Source of the DNA: Astrocystis sublimbata
Taxonomy: Eukaryota > Ascomycota > Sordariomycetes > Xylariales > Xylariaceae
DNA length: 64,000 bases
Reading direction: 5' to 3'
Assembly (NCBI GenBank): GCA_022453515.1
Contig: JAJNNY010000024.1
Span: 372,001 to 436,000 of the forward strand
Under the pieces are notes generated by a model, which was not told the origin of the DNA, made no database searches, and saw only the letters and a list, made by a program, of their open reading frames with translations. Every line of letters begins with the position of its first letter. The stretch's first letter is position 1. The translations under genes and the position numbers were made by a program. Shown one piece after another: positions 1 to 11,884 of the stretch.

Positions 1-2428
1 GACTCATCACCATCGACGACAGTGTCCTGAATACTGCCCCCTTCAAAGCCGCTGGCTGGCGCTTCGACCCCGCGCATATAAAACGAACACATTCCCCTCC
101 CATACCCACTGCTGTTGCGTCAGAGTACTTCCAGGCCGCCCCGCGATTGACTGGCCTGGCCCTCGAAGATGAGGTTGACGAGGGCGGCATGCTGACCAAC
201 GGTGGCGGCGATACCTTGGGACCCGGCAGCGCCGTCAAGCGCCGCAGGGAGCGACGGCGTGAGCAGATGGAGGATGACGACAGCAGCGACCTCAGCGACG
301 AGAGCGACGATGACACCGACCAGCGAGCCGCCCAGCAGATCAGATTTGCCAAGATGCCCGTCCGCAGCCGTGCCGGCTCGTCCCCCATCCAGTCCTCCAA
401 CTTACGGCAGATGACGACCGTATCCTCGCCACGGCAGGCCCCTAGCGCAAGACGCGGATCGCAGTCTGCCCTGGAAGTCGTCAAAGAACGCGCGCGTCGA
501 GATACCGTCACCAGCAGTGAATTCTCCTCCGAGAACGAGTTTGACGCATCCGGCTACCATAGACAAAAGGCGCTCAAATCGGCCACTCGAACGACGAGGT
601 CACACACCCAGTCCAGCGACGAGCCCACTCAAGCCGTTGCACGAAAGGACAGCGAGCCCCTGGTTGAGGAGGAGGACTCCGACTTGTCCGACACGTCCTC
701 TGCCTTTGTCGGAAGCGCCGATTCCACCTCGATCCTCGATACTGTCGAAGCCCCTGTTGTTGGTGCCTCCCCTGGCGAGCAGGTTGTTGGTACTGTGCCA
801 AAACAATTACTACGACAATCGACCGTCAGAAGGGTCCCAGTGCCACAAGAGCCGCAGCTGCTGCGTGCGCTGCCCCCACCTCGCCCGATGAGCACCATCC
901 GGCCCCTGAGTGTTGTCCAGCCTCGAAGTCTGCTGTCGGAGGCCCTCAAAGTGAAGGAAACCAAGAGATCTGCGCCATTCGACCAATTTGCGTCGTTATC
1001 GGGGCAGGGTGACCCGAACCCCTTCCGATTGCGAATTTATGCACCGTTCTCTGACGATCCAGAGGAACCTTTTGAGGTTTTGATCAGGCGTAATATCCAA
1101 GAGGCAGACGGGTCCTTTAGACCAGTTACTGTAGCCGAGTCCATCGGATTGAGCTTGTGGAGGTATCATGCCGAGAAGCTTGAGCCTTCCATCGCCACAG
1201 AGGCGTTGAATGTGAATTGGTGGACGTTGAGGATGGTCGAGGAAGGTGGCGAGGTCGACGAGGATTTTGAGCCTCTAGATCGAAAGAAGCCGCTGAACTC
1301 GTTCACAACGGCGAACAATCGGGCGGCCAGATCAAGGTCGGCATCAAATATATACGACGAGTTTGCGCTGGTACAAGCGTCCGAAGCTGGCTTTGCCGAG
1401 AACCGACTCCAAACACCACAATTCGAACAGCAGGAAGTAGAGACGGAAGAACACGAAGACGAGGATACACCGAAGAACACACCTCAGCCACCCTCTACAC
1501 TCCCTGTAGATGCACTACCTCGTCCAAATCCCATCATCACCACCACTTACCGGGTAGATACAATCTTTGCGGATAAGCCAGCTGCACCAGCGAACACTCC
1601 TGCGGCTGCTGCCAGAGGACAGAAGAAGCTATTGAGAATCCATATTCTTTCGGCCGACGTGGCACCGGGACAGATGATAACGATAGACGTGACAACTGAC
1701 ATGTACTTCGCCGAAGTCCTCGATATGGTCTGTCGTAAGAGGCAACTAGATAAGAACAGCCATGTCCTGAAGCTACCTGGTTCTGGTGCGGTGGTCTACG
1801 TTGACCGGGCGGTGTCATCCATAGGCAACGCCATGGATCTTGAACTTCACCGTCGTCGATTCGCAACAGATGGTCCGCTCACCATCACGGGTTCGCCTGG
1901 AAGCACCTCCCCTAAGTTACATATGTGGGACAGTCAAATACCGCAGAAAGTGAAGAAAAAGATGATGACAGTACATCCTCTCGCTCAGCAAGCAATGATG
2001 GCAGATGAGGCTGGTAGTAACAGCGCAACATACAAGAAGTACGTTGTCTGGCGGAGACAGCCCATGCGGTTCGTAGGCTTGAACGAAAGAGTTCTCGCTA
2101 TTGACGGCGAGTACGTTTACATAATGCCCTCTTCTGGAGGCAAAGTAACTCGCGAAGGTGGCAAGAGAACGACTGTTCACTTCAGCAATGTCATCGGTTG
2201 TAACATGTCTCGCCGTCACCCAAGCAACTTTAAAGTAAGTGACATCATATTATTTTCTTATTTTCACCAATTCGTATTCTTTCTTCGCTTACACTAGATG
2301 GGTAGCTACTGGTTTTCCGGGACTCTGAAACCAAGCGATATGATTTTGAGGCGAAGACCAGTGTTGAGGCGGTGGAGATCGTCCGTGAGATGAAGAAGGG
2401 TGTTGCACCCTACAATAAAGAAGGATGA
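1..2428 (+). CDS. AVO1: SIN1/AVO1, TORC2 subunit (5' end outside window)
   Basis: Sin1-family subunit of TOR complex 2, which recruits AGC-kinase substrates at the plasma membrane. The frame is open from base 3 with no initiator before a TTG at 147, so the N-terminus lies upstream of the window. Exons are <1-2234 and 2306-2428; the intron 2235-2305 ends at the second available AG, because only this one restores the PH-domain frame (LLVFRDSETKRYDF). Visible protein is 784 residues: an acidic Ser-rich region, the conserved CRIM domain (about 325-450, with FRLRIYAPFSDDP), a Ras-binding-like ubiquitin fold (about 540-620) and a C-terminal PH domain (about 680-775, with YVVWRRQPMRF). Domain order matches the family. 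Identity is confident; only the missing start is unknown. Confidence 0.93.
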
Positions 2429-3189
2429 GGGCGAGGCAAACACAGGTTTGCTACGTCTATCGCCACTGATGTTGTATGGAAATTGAGAGTCTAAGACTCT
2501 TGCAAGACCCGAGCTGAACTGTTCCACTCATATTAACCGAATTAACCTCACAACACAGGACGATCCAAAACATGCAGTAGGGGTCAATATATTAGCCATA
2601 TAGCCAGGTACAGCGAGGACCAGGTATGATCACCTTAGCTAGGTAACTTAGCCAAGGCCCACCATGGAATGAAATTACAGTTTAAAATCGTTTGCGAAAA
2701 CTCACTACTTTTGCTTTTTCAGGCGACGATTTTAGATTGTTTCTCTAACAAGAGTATGATTTTGTCAAATACTCGCACGTGCACAGGGGAAACTTACTCT
2801 TCGATAAAAGAATATTTCAACACTCCATGCCGAACTTGGTCCTTTCAAAGGGCTATCTATATATCATGACAGTTTATGCACTATGACTTGCATTTTTAGG
2901 AATCCGCGCGGTTGATGCAAGGATGCGGCTCAAGATCAATTGTTTTTCGATTAGGATGGCAAAAAGCAGCTGAACTAGCTACTATGTACACCGCATTGTC
3001 TTTGGAATTTGCCCAAGTTACCTCTCTCTTCTGCTAACCATCGATCGACAAGCCCAAAGCGAGTGGTCCGAGCTTCAGCCAAGTTGATATCGGTCCCCTC
3101 CTCCGCTAAAAATACGCAACCCTTATGCTTCGGTATTCTCATATCCTGAGACAGAAATTCTGGAAAACGCTGGATACATCGTATAGTGC
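2429..3189. other. intergenic, convergent 3' ends
   Basis: Space between the end of SIN1 and the end of the minus-strand P450. It should hold both terminators. Rather AT-rich; I see no conserved reading frame or repeat. Confidence 0.6.
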
Positions 3190-5164
3190 TTACGTATCGC
3201 GGCGAGTGACGTGGACGCGTATGTCTTTGAGAAATACAAGGGCTCTGACGTTACAAATTGATTAGCAATGTAACTTGTACACTTTTCGAAAATATACAAG
3301 GTTGCCGGCCACTTACCCGCAGGACTCGGAGATGGACACATCATCCGCAAGCTTGAAGTCGTATCGCATCACCAACGTGGAGACCAACTTCTCGATCTCA
3401 AACCAGCTAATATCTTGGGTCGCATCGGCGTTAGCTTGATTTTATTCTATTTCCGAGTTCAAGGCGGCACAGAAGGGTTGTCACTCACTGCGTCCAATGC
3501 ATGTTCGGGTACCTCCGCCGAAAGCAAAGAAAAAGCGCTCTGGTCGGGAGTAAAATAGTCAACATATCAATTCGCAGAGTGGCCACGTAGAGAACTCACT
3601 TAAAACGCCAACGTTCTCGGACTCAGTCCACCGCTCGGGACGAAACTCATCGGCATCCTCGCCCCAGATGTCCACGTTGCGGTGAATTACCCACGCACTT
3701 GTTCCAACTACAGTCTATTTGCATCGCAGCTCATCAGCATTTTCCTTCTGAAATGTGATATCAAGCCAGGAAATGGTGCAGATGAGACTTACACCTCCAG
3801 GCACGCGACGTTCGCCGATCATCATACCCTCCGGCGGAACATCCCTATCGAGCAAAAGAGCGGCTGGGCTGAACAATCTAAGTCCCTCGTAGATCACTGC
3901 CTGTAGATACGGACAGGACTCGGCCTCTGCGGCAGTGACGATCTTCGTCGAGGTGCAGCCGAGAGTATTCCCCAGTTCTAGGCGGAGCTTTTCCGTGACA
4001 CGCGGGTGCCGAATCAAATTGAGGAATATCGCGCGCATAGCAATCGACGTTGTATCAGAACCTGCGAAAACGTTTGAGGTCATCATGTACGTGATGGCCA
4101 GGTCGTTCCTACATATTGAGAAGCCTTCAGTTTCGTCCAATAAGCGAATAGGGAAAATTCAAATTCGAGTGCATACTTCGAAATCGCTACTTACAATTCA
4201 GCTTTGGTGCGTTGTGCTTGGAACATTTGGGCGACAATGTCGAGATCGCTCCCCCCTTGGTCCTTTCGAGCTTGTACTTCGCGCTGTGCAAATTGGAAGA
4301 AATAGCCGTTTCTATCGTTCACGGCCAGCCAATTACCAAGCCATGGCATAGCCTTCTGATGAAGCCAAAAGAACCATGCGGCGTGCATAAGCCATGAACT
4401 ACTGGACAAAGCTTGCTCTAGGCGAGCAAATAAGCCGTTGTCCGAGCCGGATGAAAGAAATCCGTACGGCTTCGTGAAGGACACAACGCCAACAGCGTCA
4501 AACGCGAACAGCTGAAGCCAGTATCCGAGATCGATGACATTTGATGTGGATGTTGCGGCTACCGCATCAAGCTTATCCAGTAGACTACGTACCAGTTCGT
4601 CAATCTGTGGCTCCAGACGCAAGATAGATTCCATTGAGTAGGGTCTCGCAACGAGCCTACGTTGTGCCGCATGCACTTTCTCGTTGCGCTCGCCAGCTAG
4701 GTCGAATGAACGCGACCCTTGGAGTACAGCGTAGCAAGCTGACTTTGGGAAAGTCCCACTGATACCTAGAGGATGAGTGATTCATGTCAGATCACGCTCA
4801 GACCCCATGATAGGCTCAACGATACGGTGAGCTTACGGTATATTCTGAGAAAGACCTCGGGATCCCCTATACTTCTTTACAGCAGTCACAACAGTTAGCT
4901 CTTTCAATGGACACCATTCATATCACATTCCTCAACTTACAGCTCATTAGGGCCTATCCTTACCACAGGGCCGTAGCGCCGGTGTAACTCCACGATGCGA
5001 GAATGCCATTGACCTCCGTAGGCCACATTCGCACGCCAAAGCTTAGATAGTTTGGCAGCAAACGGGCCGGGAAACTCTGCAAGAGGTGAGAGGAGACATT
5101 GATACACAGCGTACGAGACGAATGCTGCCAAAAGGGACGATATGACGGCTACCGGAAACATCAT
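3190..5164 (-). CDS. cytochrome P450 monooxygenase
   Basis: Membrane-anchored heme monooxygenase, 485 residues from eight exons: 5164-4941, 4874-4837, 4765-4195, 4108-3795, 3707-3600, 3539-3489, 3413-3317, 3244-3190; every junction has GT-AG ends and consistent phase. An N-terminal hydrophobic anchor (about 3-25) precedes the proline-rich hinge FPGPFA. The I-helix oxygen-binding motif AGSDTT is near 293-298, the ExxR motif EGLR near 352-355, the FRPERW motif follows, and the heme loop FGGGTRTCIGR places the cysteine ligand near 432. All catalytic motifs are intact. The sequence resembles the large fungal group that includes pisatin demethylase, but the substrate cannot be read from sequence. 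No secondary-metabolite backbone gene lies beside it. Confidence 0.9.
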
Positions 5165-5521
5165 TGAGTACGGCTGCCGCTACGTTGGCGACGACTTGAA
5201 TTGAGTTCACTTAGGATTGCACATGGAACGGTAGTTGAAAGTCATTCAGAAGTCGCCCTGGAAACTTTCCGATAAGGAAAAGCGGATCAGATTTAGACCC
5301 GACTTTAAGACGGCGAAGCCAAGTGTAGATTACCCCATCCATCATCGCCGTTTCCTGGCCCATATTTGTCACGAAACACAGCGGTATAACTTGTGGGCGA
5401 CAGGGATGATGGGCACGGGCCTAATTACCTGTCAATACGTGACTGCTCAAACTAATAGCAGATGGATAATCTCATGCCTAAGCAGTAGTAATGATCATGG
5501 AAGGCGGCAACACGTGCTTAT

Positions 5522-5654
5522 TGTCAGGTGTTACGGTAGCAAGGGCTTCACTACGACCTAGGGGCTGTTTGGGCTACTAAATCTGTGTATATAAGGACTG
5601 GGCGACTCCCATTGTATGGGAGAGTCCAGGAATTAATAGAATTAACACCTGACC
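5522..5654. mobile_element. probable degenerate solo LTR
   Basis: A 133-bp element bounded by inverted ends: TGTCAGGTGTTA at 5522-5533 and its near-perfect complement TAACACCTGAC at 5643-5653. Between them lies a TATA-type sequence (tatataagg) and an AT-rich 3' part, as expected for the promoter and end of a small fungal LTR. No internal retrotransposon genes and no clear target-site duplication were found, so it would be a solo LTR with one worn end. It could instead be a short inverted-repeat element. Confidence 0.45.
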
Positions 5655-5817
5655 CCTACATTTCTACTTCATTACTAGGTCACTGCTATATTCCTTCACT
5701 CTGGTGCAAAAGCACTTGACACTTATATACAGGTTCCCTTTTAACACATGAATTGGATCTCTCTCTCAAGAACAAAGGGGGCAGGGAACAAAAACGTAAG
5801 AAGTAAGACGTAAAACA

Positions 5818-6012
5818 CTAGGGATTCATTGGCTTATCCCAAAACACATCGGCAACAATCTTGCCCGTAGCCTGACGTTTTGCGATGCCATCTACCCATT
5901 CGACACAGAGTACAAAATAACAAGGCGTCTGTTCTCGGTCTTCTGGTTCCAGATCTTCATTTTCCTCTTCCTCTTCGCTCGGCTCTTTCAGAATGTGGTA
6001 GAAACTCGTCGT
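5818..6012 (-). pseudogene. decayed fragment of an uncharacterised fungal gene
   Basis: A minus-strand frame open from 6012 to a TAG at 5818-5820 encodes an acidic stretch followed by FVLCVEWVDGIAKRQATGK. It resembles the C-terminal signature of a common fungal unknown family (pattern ...VEW.DGIA.R...G). The frame is closed upstream by a stop, and no matching upstream exon with good splice sites was found. It is therefore listed as a remnant. The family match is from memory of the motif only. Confidence 0.3.
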
Positions 6013-9000
6013 TCACCCTTTTCTACTGCTACGACTTCGGGCAGTCCTATTCATTACAACCCCATTTTTACCCGCCTTTTGGTGCACCCTGATATATCCG
6101 GTGAGCTCCCCTTCAACAGAGCATTGCTCGACGTAGTACTCAGGTAAGCGGATGAAGCAGCGACTGCTCCTGGGCAAATTGGTTTCGTCAAGAAGAATGC
6201 GTGCATCGTCTCTGTGAAAATAAAAGGCAGCTGTTTCATTGGCTCGTTCACCTTAGTGAATGCAGGAGTCGGACTCGCGTAGTATAAATTTACTCGCCTA
6301 TTGCAAATATGTCGAGCCTTTGCCCACAACCTTCTTCAGGTGACTCGAGACCTTGTCATGTTCACTCTCAGCAAGCCTTGCAATTTATAGGTCGTCTTTC
6401 GAATGGTAACGTGGAGGGCCGACTCATGTCGAACCATTCTGCAACTGGCTCTAGTATCCCGTCGCTGGGCGCTCATCTCTCATAACTAGTGTTGGTCAAC
6501 AAAATAGGAGTCTCCGTGCCTGGACTGAATGGGATAACAAACTGTTTTGTGAAACCATATACAGGCTGATCTTCCCCTGGTAGGCCACATCCAGACACGC
6601 CAGAGATGTATGTGGCCTCGCTTTTCCGGCTTTCCAGTTGCCCAGAAGTATCGTATCATGTTGGAGTGAGGGCAGTCCATCGTTAGTAGCCCGTAGAGAC
6701 TCCATAGACATAAGGGCGTAGACAATACTTCGCTGGAACATCGTTTCCGACCGAAAAACCGCTAGAGCCATTTCATGGGGTGCAAAGACGGCACTGTGAG
6801 TGATGGTAGGGAGGGACTGTGATCTAATTATTGTACTCTATAGGTGCGATGAGTCCGAGTAAACAGACCAAAGCGCAATCACTTCATCTTGTGCGACCTT
6901 GACTAGCTTGATTACTCCCATCGCAGTGGAGTGAGTCTATTCCCCCAAGGAAGCATACACGAGGTTAGTATTCGTTGACTATTGCAGGCGTGGCGAAGTA
7001 CGTCGCAGAAGAAACGCAACGAGAAGTAAAACAAGTCACCTGATTTTACAACATTTTATACGATGCATTCAATTAGTCATCACACTTGCCAGCGAACTGC
7101 AAACCTCAAGTCCTTGGGATTTTTCAGCGGCATTTGCACAACCTTTGTGGCCAAAATCTTGGCATTAAGACAGGGACGACCAGGAAGCTGTTGGCTATAA
7201 GCCAAGACCCTTGCTGGCACTCGCTTTCGGACTCGCTCGTCTGTGGAAGTCAGGCTGCTCTTTGACCACAGTTGGTATCCTCTAAAATAGGTACAGGTAG
7301 CAGCTGGTCCGCCTCGAATGCCCTGTTTTGCAGCGCGACGCCAAGGTCTGTGTCGACAACCCGATTTGCTCAAATGCTCCCAAGCTCAGGAGCCCTCATG
7401 AATTAGGATAATTATGTGTGACACACTTAACCTCAAGCTAGACCTTGATGAGAATATTGCAGTACTGCCCATCAAACTTGGCTCACTAGCGGCTCAAAAG
7501 GCGTCATTTCTGGAAGGTCCTTAGCTCTGTAAACATGTCTCGGGAGTCTGTCTCGGGGGGTATATGTATATTTAAGTCATTATATACGAAGCTGTGCGGC
7601 ACTTTATCTAAGCGTAAATGTCTGTCTATTATAAGAATGGCAATCTTAGACAAGGTGAGTTGCCGGGTAGTAGGGGGCTCGCGTCTACAGCATGGCATGC
7701 AAACACATAGTATATAGCCAAATGAAGGGCTAAAACAACACAGACAATAGGATAAGACTTGTGCCTGTTTACTTGCAGGTCGCCTCTCTGCTCTCAGTGC
7801 AGCTCATCCTTACTTGCTAAGCATAGCATAGTTAGCTTAAAGACATTGGCTAATTCATGATTTTGGACATTGCAGTTATTCTGATCTAGCTTCGGAAATC
7901 GTTAGGATGCTTGAGGTCAATAGAGGTTTAACAAGTGATAATTACATAACCAATGCACATGAAAGTAGAGGTGCTGTATCAACTCCATTGCCCCTCGACC
8001 CCAGAAACATGATGCCTCATAACAACAATAACTTAGCGAATTCATTACTGGTGCCCGCGTAACCAGTGATCTCAAGGATTTAACCATAGGCTCTTGTTGA
8101 AGCAGAACAAGTTCCTTATTCCCAGAGTGCTTTTCTATTAAATTTCCTTCGCCGGAATTTCAAGTCGATTGGTTGACATGGTGTTGTTATCCAAGTACAC
8201 GATAGAAGAGCGATAGATTGCAATGACGAGCTGGATTCATCAGTTTATTCTTGATTGCATATAATATTGGATATGTTTCACATGAACGCGTCATGTAGAT
8301 CACCTCAAGGGCCGAGTAGTCTAGGGCCGAGGGTTTGTAGCATGTTGCTGTTGTCTCATGCAATCTCCCGTTCCCGTCAGAGTAACAGGTTAATTAGTCG
8401 AGTTAGGTCGAAAGACAGTGTAAGTGTAACATGATTCTCAGTGCCGTGGCGGCATGTCTGCTGTATATGAATGCCTTTTTCCTGGTGAGGTGTGGATGGA
8501 AGGAACGAACAAGAAAGTATCGGTCTATGATATGAGTCTTTGCAAAGCAAGCAACAGATTCAACACCGAACTCTTGAGTACCTAGGTAGATATAGACTTG
8601 GCAGAAGCATACTTATCTTATCAACGAACGGGGTGAGGTCAGTTGCGAGTATGCGGGCCGCCGGTAGAGAACTAATACGAGACATATTTGGACCTCGCAG
8701 TTCGGGCGTTTGTGCAATGACTGTTAAACAAATAACATTAGATGCAAGGACAACCGTAGTCTGTGTTACGACCGACCATAAGCCGCCAGTGTAATTACCT
8801 AATTACCTGTCTATCAAGAATAGCTGATCAATATACCAAGGTAGCAATCAGATCCAGGGCCTCAGCCGCAGGTCCCCAACCGACGAATGGCATCGATGGG
8901 AAGATGTTCATGCTACATAGCGGCGTATAGCTTGTTTTCGAGGACAGCGGTGGATCGATTTTCCAAAAGGGCTCATTGCTTGTTGCCAACACCTCCACAC

Positions 9001-9059
9001 CCGGTGTGAGATGATTACATGTATAGAGGAGGCAGACCCTCTGCTAATCCCACACATCC

Positions 9060-9103
9060 TTATAAGTCTCTTATAAGTCTCTTATAAGTCTCTCATAAGT
9101 GGC
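9060..9103. repeat. 11-bp tandem repeat, about 4 copies
   Basis: Three perfect copies of TTATAAGTCTC followed by a degenerate fourth. It lies 590 bp upstream of the GPI-protein start. No function is evident. Confidence 0.8.
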
Positions 9104-9692
9104 TTTGATGCTCGAGGTTAGGTACAGAGGAAAACAAGTACCTACATGTAACTAGATGTAGGTACGTGTGCGACTACCTGGTACCTCCTTCCCGTACAGG
9201 TACGTACCTAGGTATTGTGTTACCCTTTCCTGGATAATCAGAAGCTTGAGAGTTATCCGGCCAACGGTGAATGTGACAGCTGAGGTCGTTGCTACCTGCT
9301 ACCTGCTGCCTGCCCTGCCTGCCTACCAAGTAAGTTAACCTTAGGAAGGTACTTAGGGAAGTACCTACCTACCGTTCTGTACCGCGTCTGCGTGCATGTG
9401 CTCAAGCCCCCAAGGCAAACTTGCGAGTAGGTAGTACCTAGTAGCAAACACCAGACCTTCCTTTCTTCCTTCCTTCCTTTTCCTGTCCCTCTTTCCATTC
9501 TCTGCTCCTCAACATTCCACTCCCCCACAAGGTTCGCAGACCTCGCCTCTCACCCACACATCACCAACCTTCCTCTCCCACCATCGTCAAGACATCTTGC
9601 ATTACAAGCATCGATCTACTCTTGGACTCGCATTCATACAACTTACAAGCAGCCTTCGTCGACTTCTCCAGTAACAGTAACAGACCGTCAAG

Positions 9693-10422
9693 ATGCAGTT
9701 TGCCCAGGCTCTTGCAGTTCTCATCTTCGCCAGCTTCGGCATGGTAGGTTGCTGCTCTCCCACACTTACACCCTGCCTTCACCACCCTCGCCGATGCTAA
9801 TCTTGAGAGAATCCAGGCCTCCGTTGTCAACGACGTTGCTGAGCGTGCAGAGGACTGCAGCTGCAGCTCCACCGTCACCGTGACTGCTTCTGAGTCTGTG
9901 CCCACGCCATCTGCTTCCGGCACCGCCACCGTCACAGTCACCGTTGGCACTCCCTCTGGAGGCGTTACCAGCGAGACTCCCCCCGGTTACGGCGGCGGCG
10001 ATGCCAGCTCGTCCTCCACCACTGTCACTGCTTCCACCGAATCTGAGTCTTCCACTGTCAGCTCCCTTCTCACTGAGACCTCGTCAACTCCCACTGTTCC
10101 CGGTGGCAACACTGAGACCACCAGTGTCATGACCCCTCCCACTCCTGGCGGCGGCGAAACCACTACGCCCATCTCCTACAGTGGTTCCGAGTCTGTTCCT
10201 GGTACTGAGACTGGTACTGATACTACTACCACTGCTCAGACGGAGTCGACCACTCATACTGGCAGCACTTCAATGCCCTCTCATACCGGCACGGCTACCG
10301 AGTCGGTCCCTGAGCCGTCTAGCACACCCCAGTCTGCCAATGTAGCAGCTGCTACGGGCGTTATGAGAATGGGAGCGCTCCTCGGCGGTGCAGCTGTTGT
10401 GGTTGTTGCTCAGCATATCTAA
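9693..10422 (+). CDS. Ser/Thr-rich GPI-anchored surface protein
   Basis: Small secreted wall or membrane protein of 218 residues. Exon 1 (9693-9743) encodes most of a signal peptide (MQFAQALAVLIFASFGM); intron 9744-9816 carries a GCTAAT branch site; exon 2 (9817-10422) continues in frame. After a short mature N-terminus with a CSCS cysteine pair, the rest is Ser/Thr/Pro/Gly-rich with repeated TVTVT-like segments, a likely heavily O-glycosylated stalk. The C-terminus has a small-residue site followed by a hydrophobic tail (ALLGGAAVVVVAQHI), as in a GPI-attachment signal. No enzymatic domain is visible. The likely role is structural or adhesive at the cell surface. Confidence 0.82.
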
Positions 10423-11884
10423 GCTTGTCTCGTCTGAGTGGGAAACTTACACAAGGCAATACTTTTCGGGTGTTACAGTTTCGCATTTGTGGACACTACG
10501 TGGACAAAATCAATCAATCGAGGAACGGCTGCGTAAACCTTTACTCACTGGAAGAAGCAACACATGACAACGCATATCCGGAAGGCCACATGATCTTGCA
10601 CTGCCACTCCCCACGGCATCCCGGTACCGGTTGCAAAAATCCCCATAGGGCTTTCTCGTATCAATCGTCCTGTTGCGCTTCTCGTCGTTCGTCGATCACT
10701 GGTTTCTGCCCCAAGGTCTCACAAGCATGACTCTGCCCCCCCCCAAGTTCTTGCGTATTCCACTCTGGACACGAACGGCATACGGTATCAGCACTTTTAC
10801 ACAAACACCAACTAATGGATATAAGTATGAATCGGGAAAGGATTAATACGGAATTGTGTGGTTTTCCATTTCCTGCATCTCTTTTCACACACGCACACGG
10901 AGTTGGTAATCACTTTGTATTTGCGTTTTGCTCAGGAATATCTCGGGAGCGGAACGCATGAATGTATTGAAGAAAATGGAGTGCATCGATGAACGGATCG
11001 CTACCACGTAATACTATCAGCCCCCAGGACGTAACGTCACGGGCCGACTACTCTCTGGTTGGTCTAGACTTGCTTGCGTTTTCTGCGGTGTGTGTGTACC
11101 TACAGTACCTCGTATAGTCACGGTAGAATTGATCCATTGATTGCATGATTTTATAATGAACAGTCCTGATGCCCTTCGCGAGTGAAAAGCTCGCATTTCA
11201 AATGCTGCAACGGGCTTTACTCGCTTGTCTCTCCCAAGGTCCGCAGCTGAGTTGATAAACGAATGTATGTGCGCGCGTGCGGACGACTCTGTCTCGGCCA
11301 ACAGGTAAAGCGAGAGACAACTGTGCGATAGCAACACGGGACATCTGTTCGACAGTATGGGGTTGCCTCCGTCGGAGAACCGAACTTCGAGGCATCCAAC
11401 CAACTGGCTGGATGTGGCCACTTACTTGATGCTTCGCATGCAGGCAGGGTATTGATCTGCTTCTAGTGACTGAAGTAAGATTGCTATTTGCGCAACAGTT
11501 TCAGCATTTTGTACCACGTTGGTCAATTAGCCCGCTGCTTGTTTGACAAAAACGTCTTCTCTGACGGCTCTACGATCCCGCCATCCATTCGACATCGGTG
11601 TTGCGATGGCAACAGCAGTATTCAATGTGCGCATCCCTTCCCCCCATTCAACAGAATATGCGCAAAATCGGCTAACAGATCCGAGTTGAATGTACAGGTC
11701 ATTACTATTAAGGGTACATATGTACAGTGAGTGTACCGAGGTAACTAGGTGAGGTTGGTGGGCAGGTAGGTGATTTCCCTACAGTCAGTGCCACCCACCA
11801 GATCTAAAAGCTACATAGCCAGCTTGTTCCAAATCTAAAACACGTAGAAAGTATCTGCCCAATCCAGTGGTATTGGTATCAGTG
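10423..11884. other. intergenic, 1.46 kb
   Basis: Convergent region between the GPI protein and the LMBR1-like gene. Only short overlapping frames without recognisable protein. No repeat structure stands out. Confidence 0.55.

Larger units (their letters stand above)
5165..9692. other. gene-poor block, 4.5 kb
   Basis: Long stretch between the P450 start and the GPI-protein gene. It is AT-rich from about 5.6 to 8.5 kb and has many stops in all frames. Supported contents are a probable solo LTR (5522-5654), a decayed coding fragment (5818-6012), an 11-bp tandem repeat (9060-9103) and TAGGTAC-type motifs (9120-9440). Nothing else is recognisable. Confidence 0.6.

Noticed and set aside
11017..11421. 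Overlapping minus-strand frames downstream of the GPI protein
   Set aside because: Three overlapping frames of similar length and no protein-like sequence in any.
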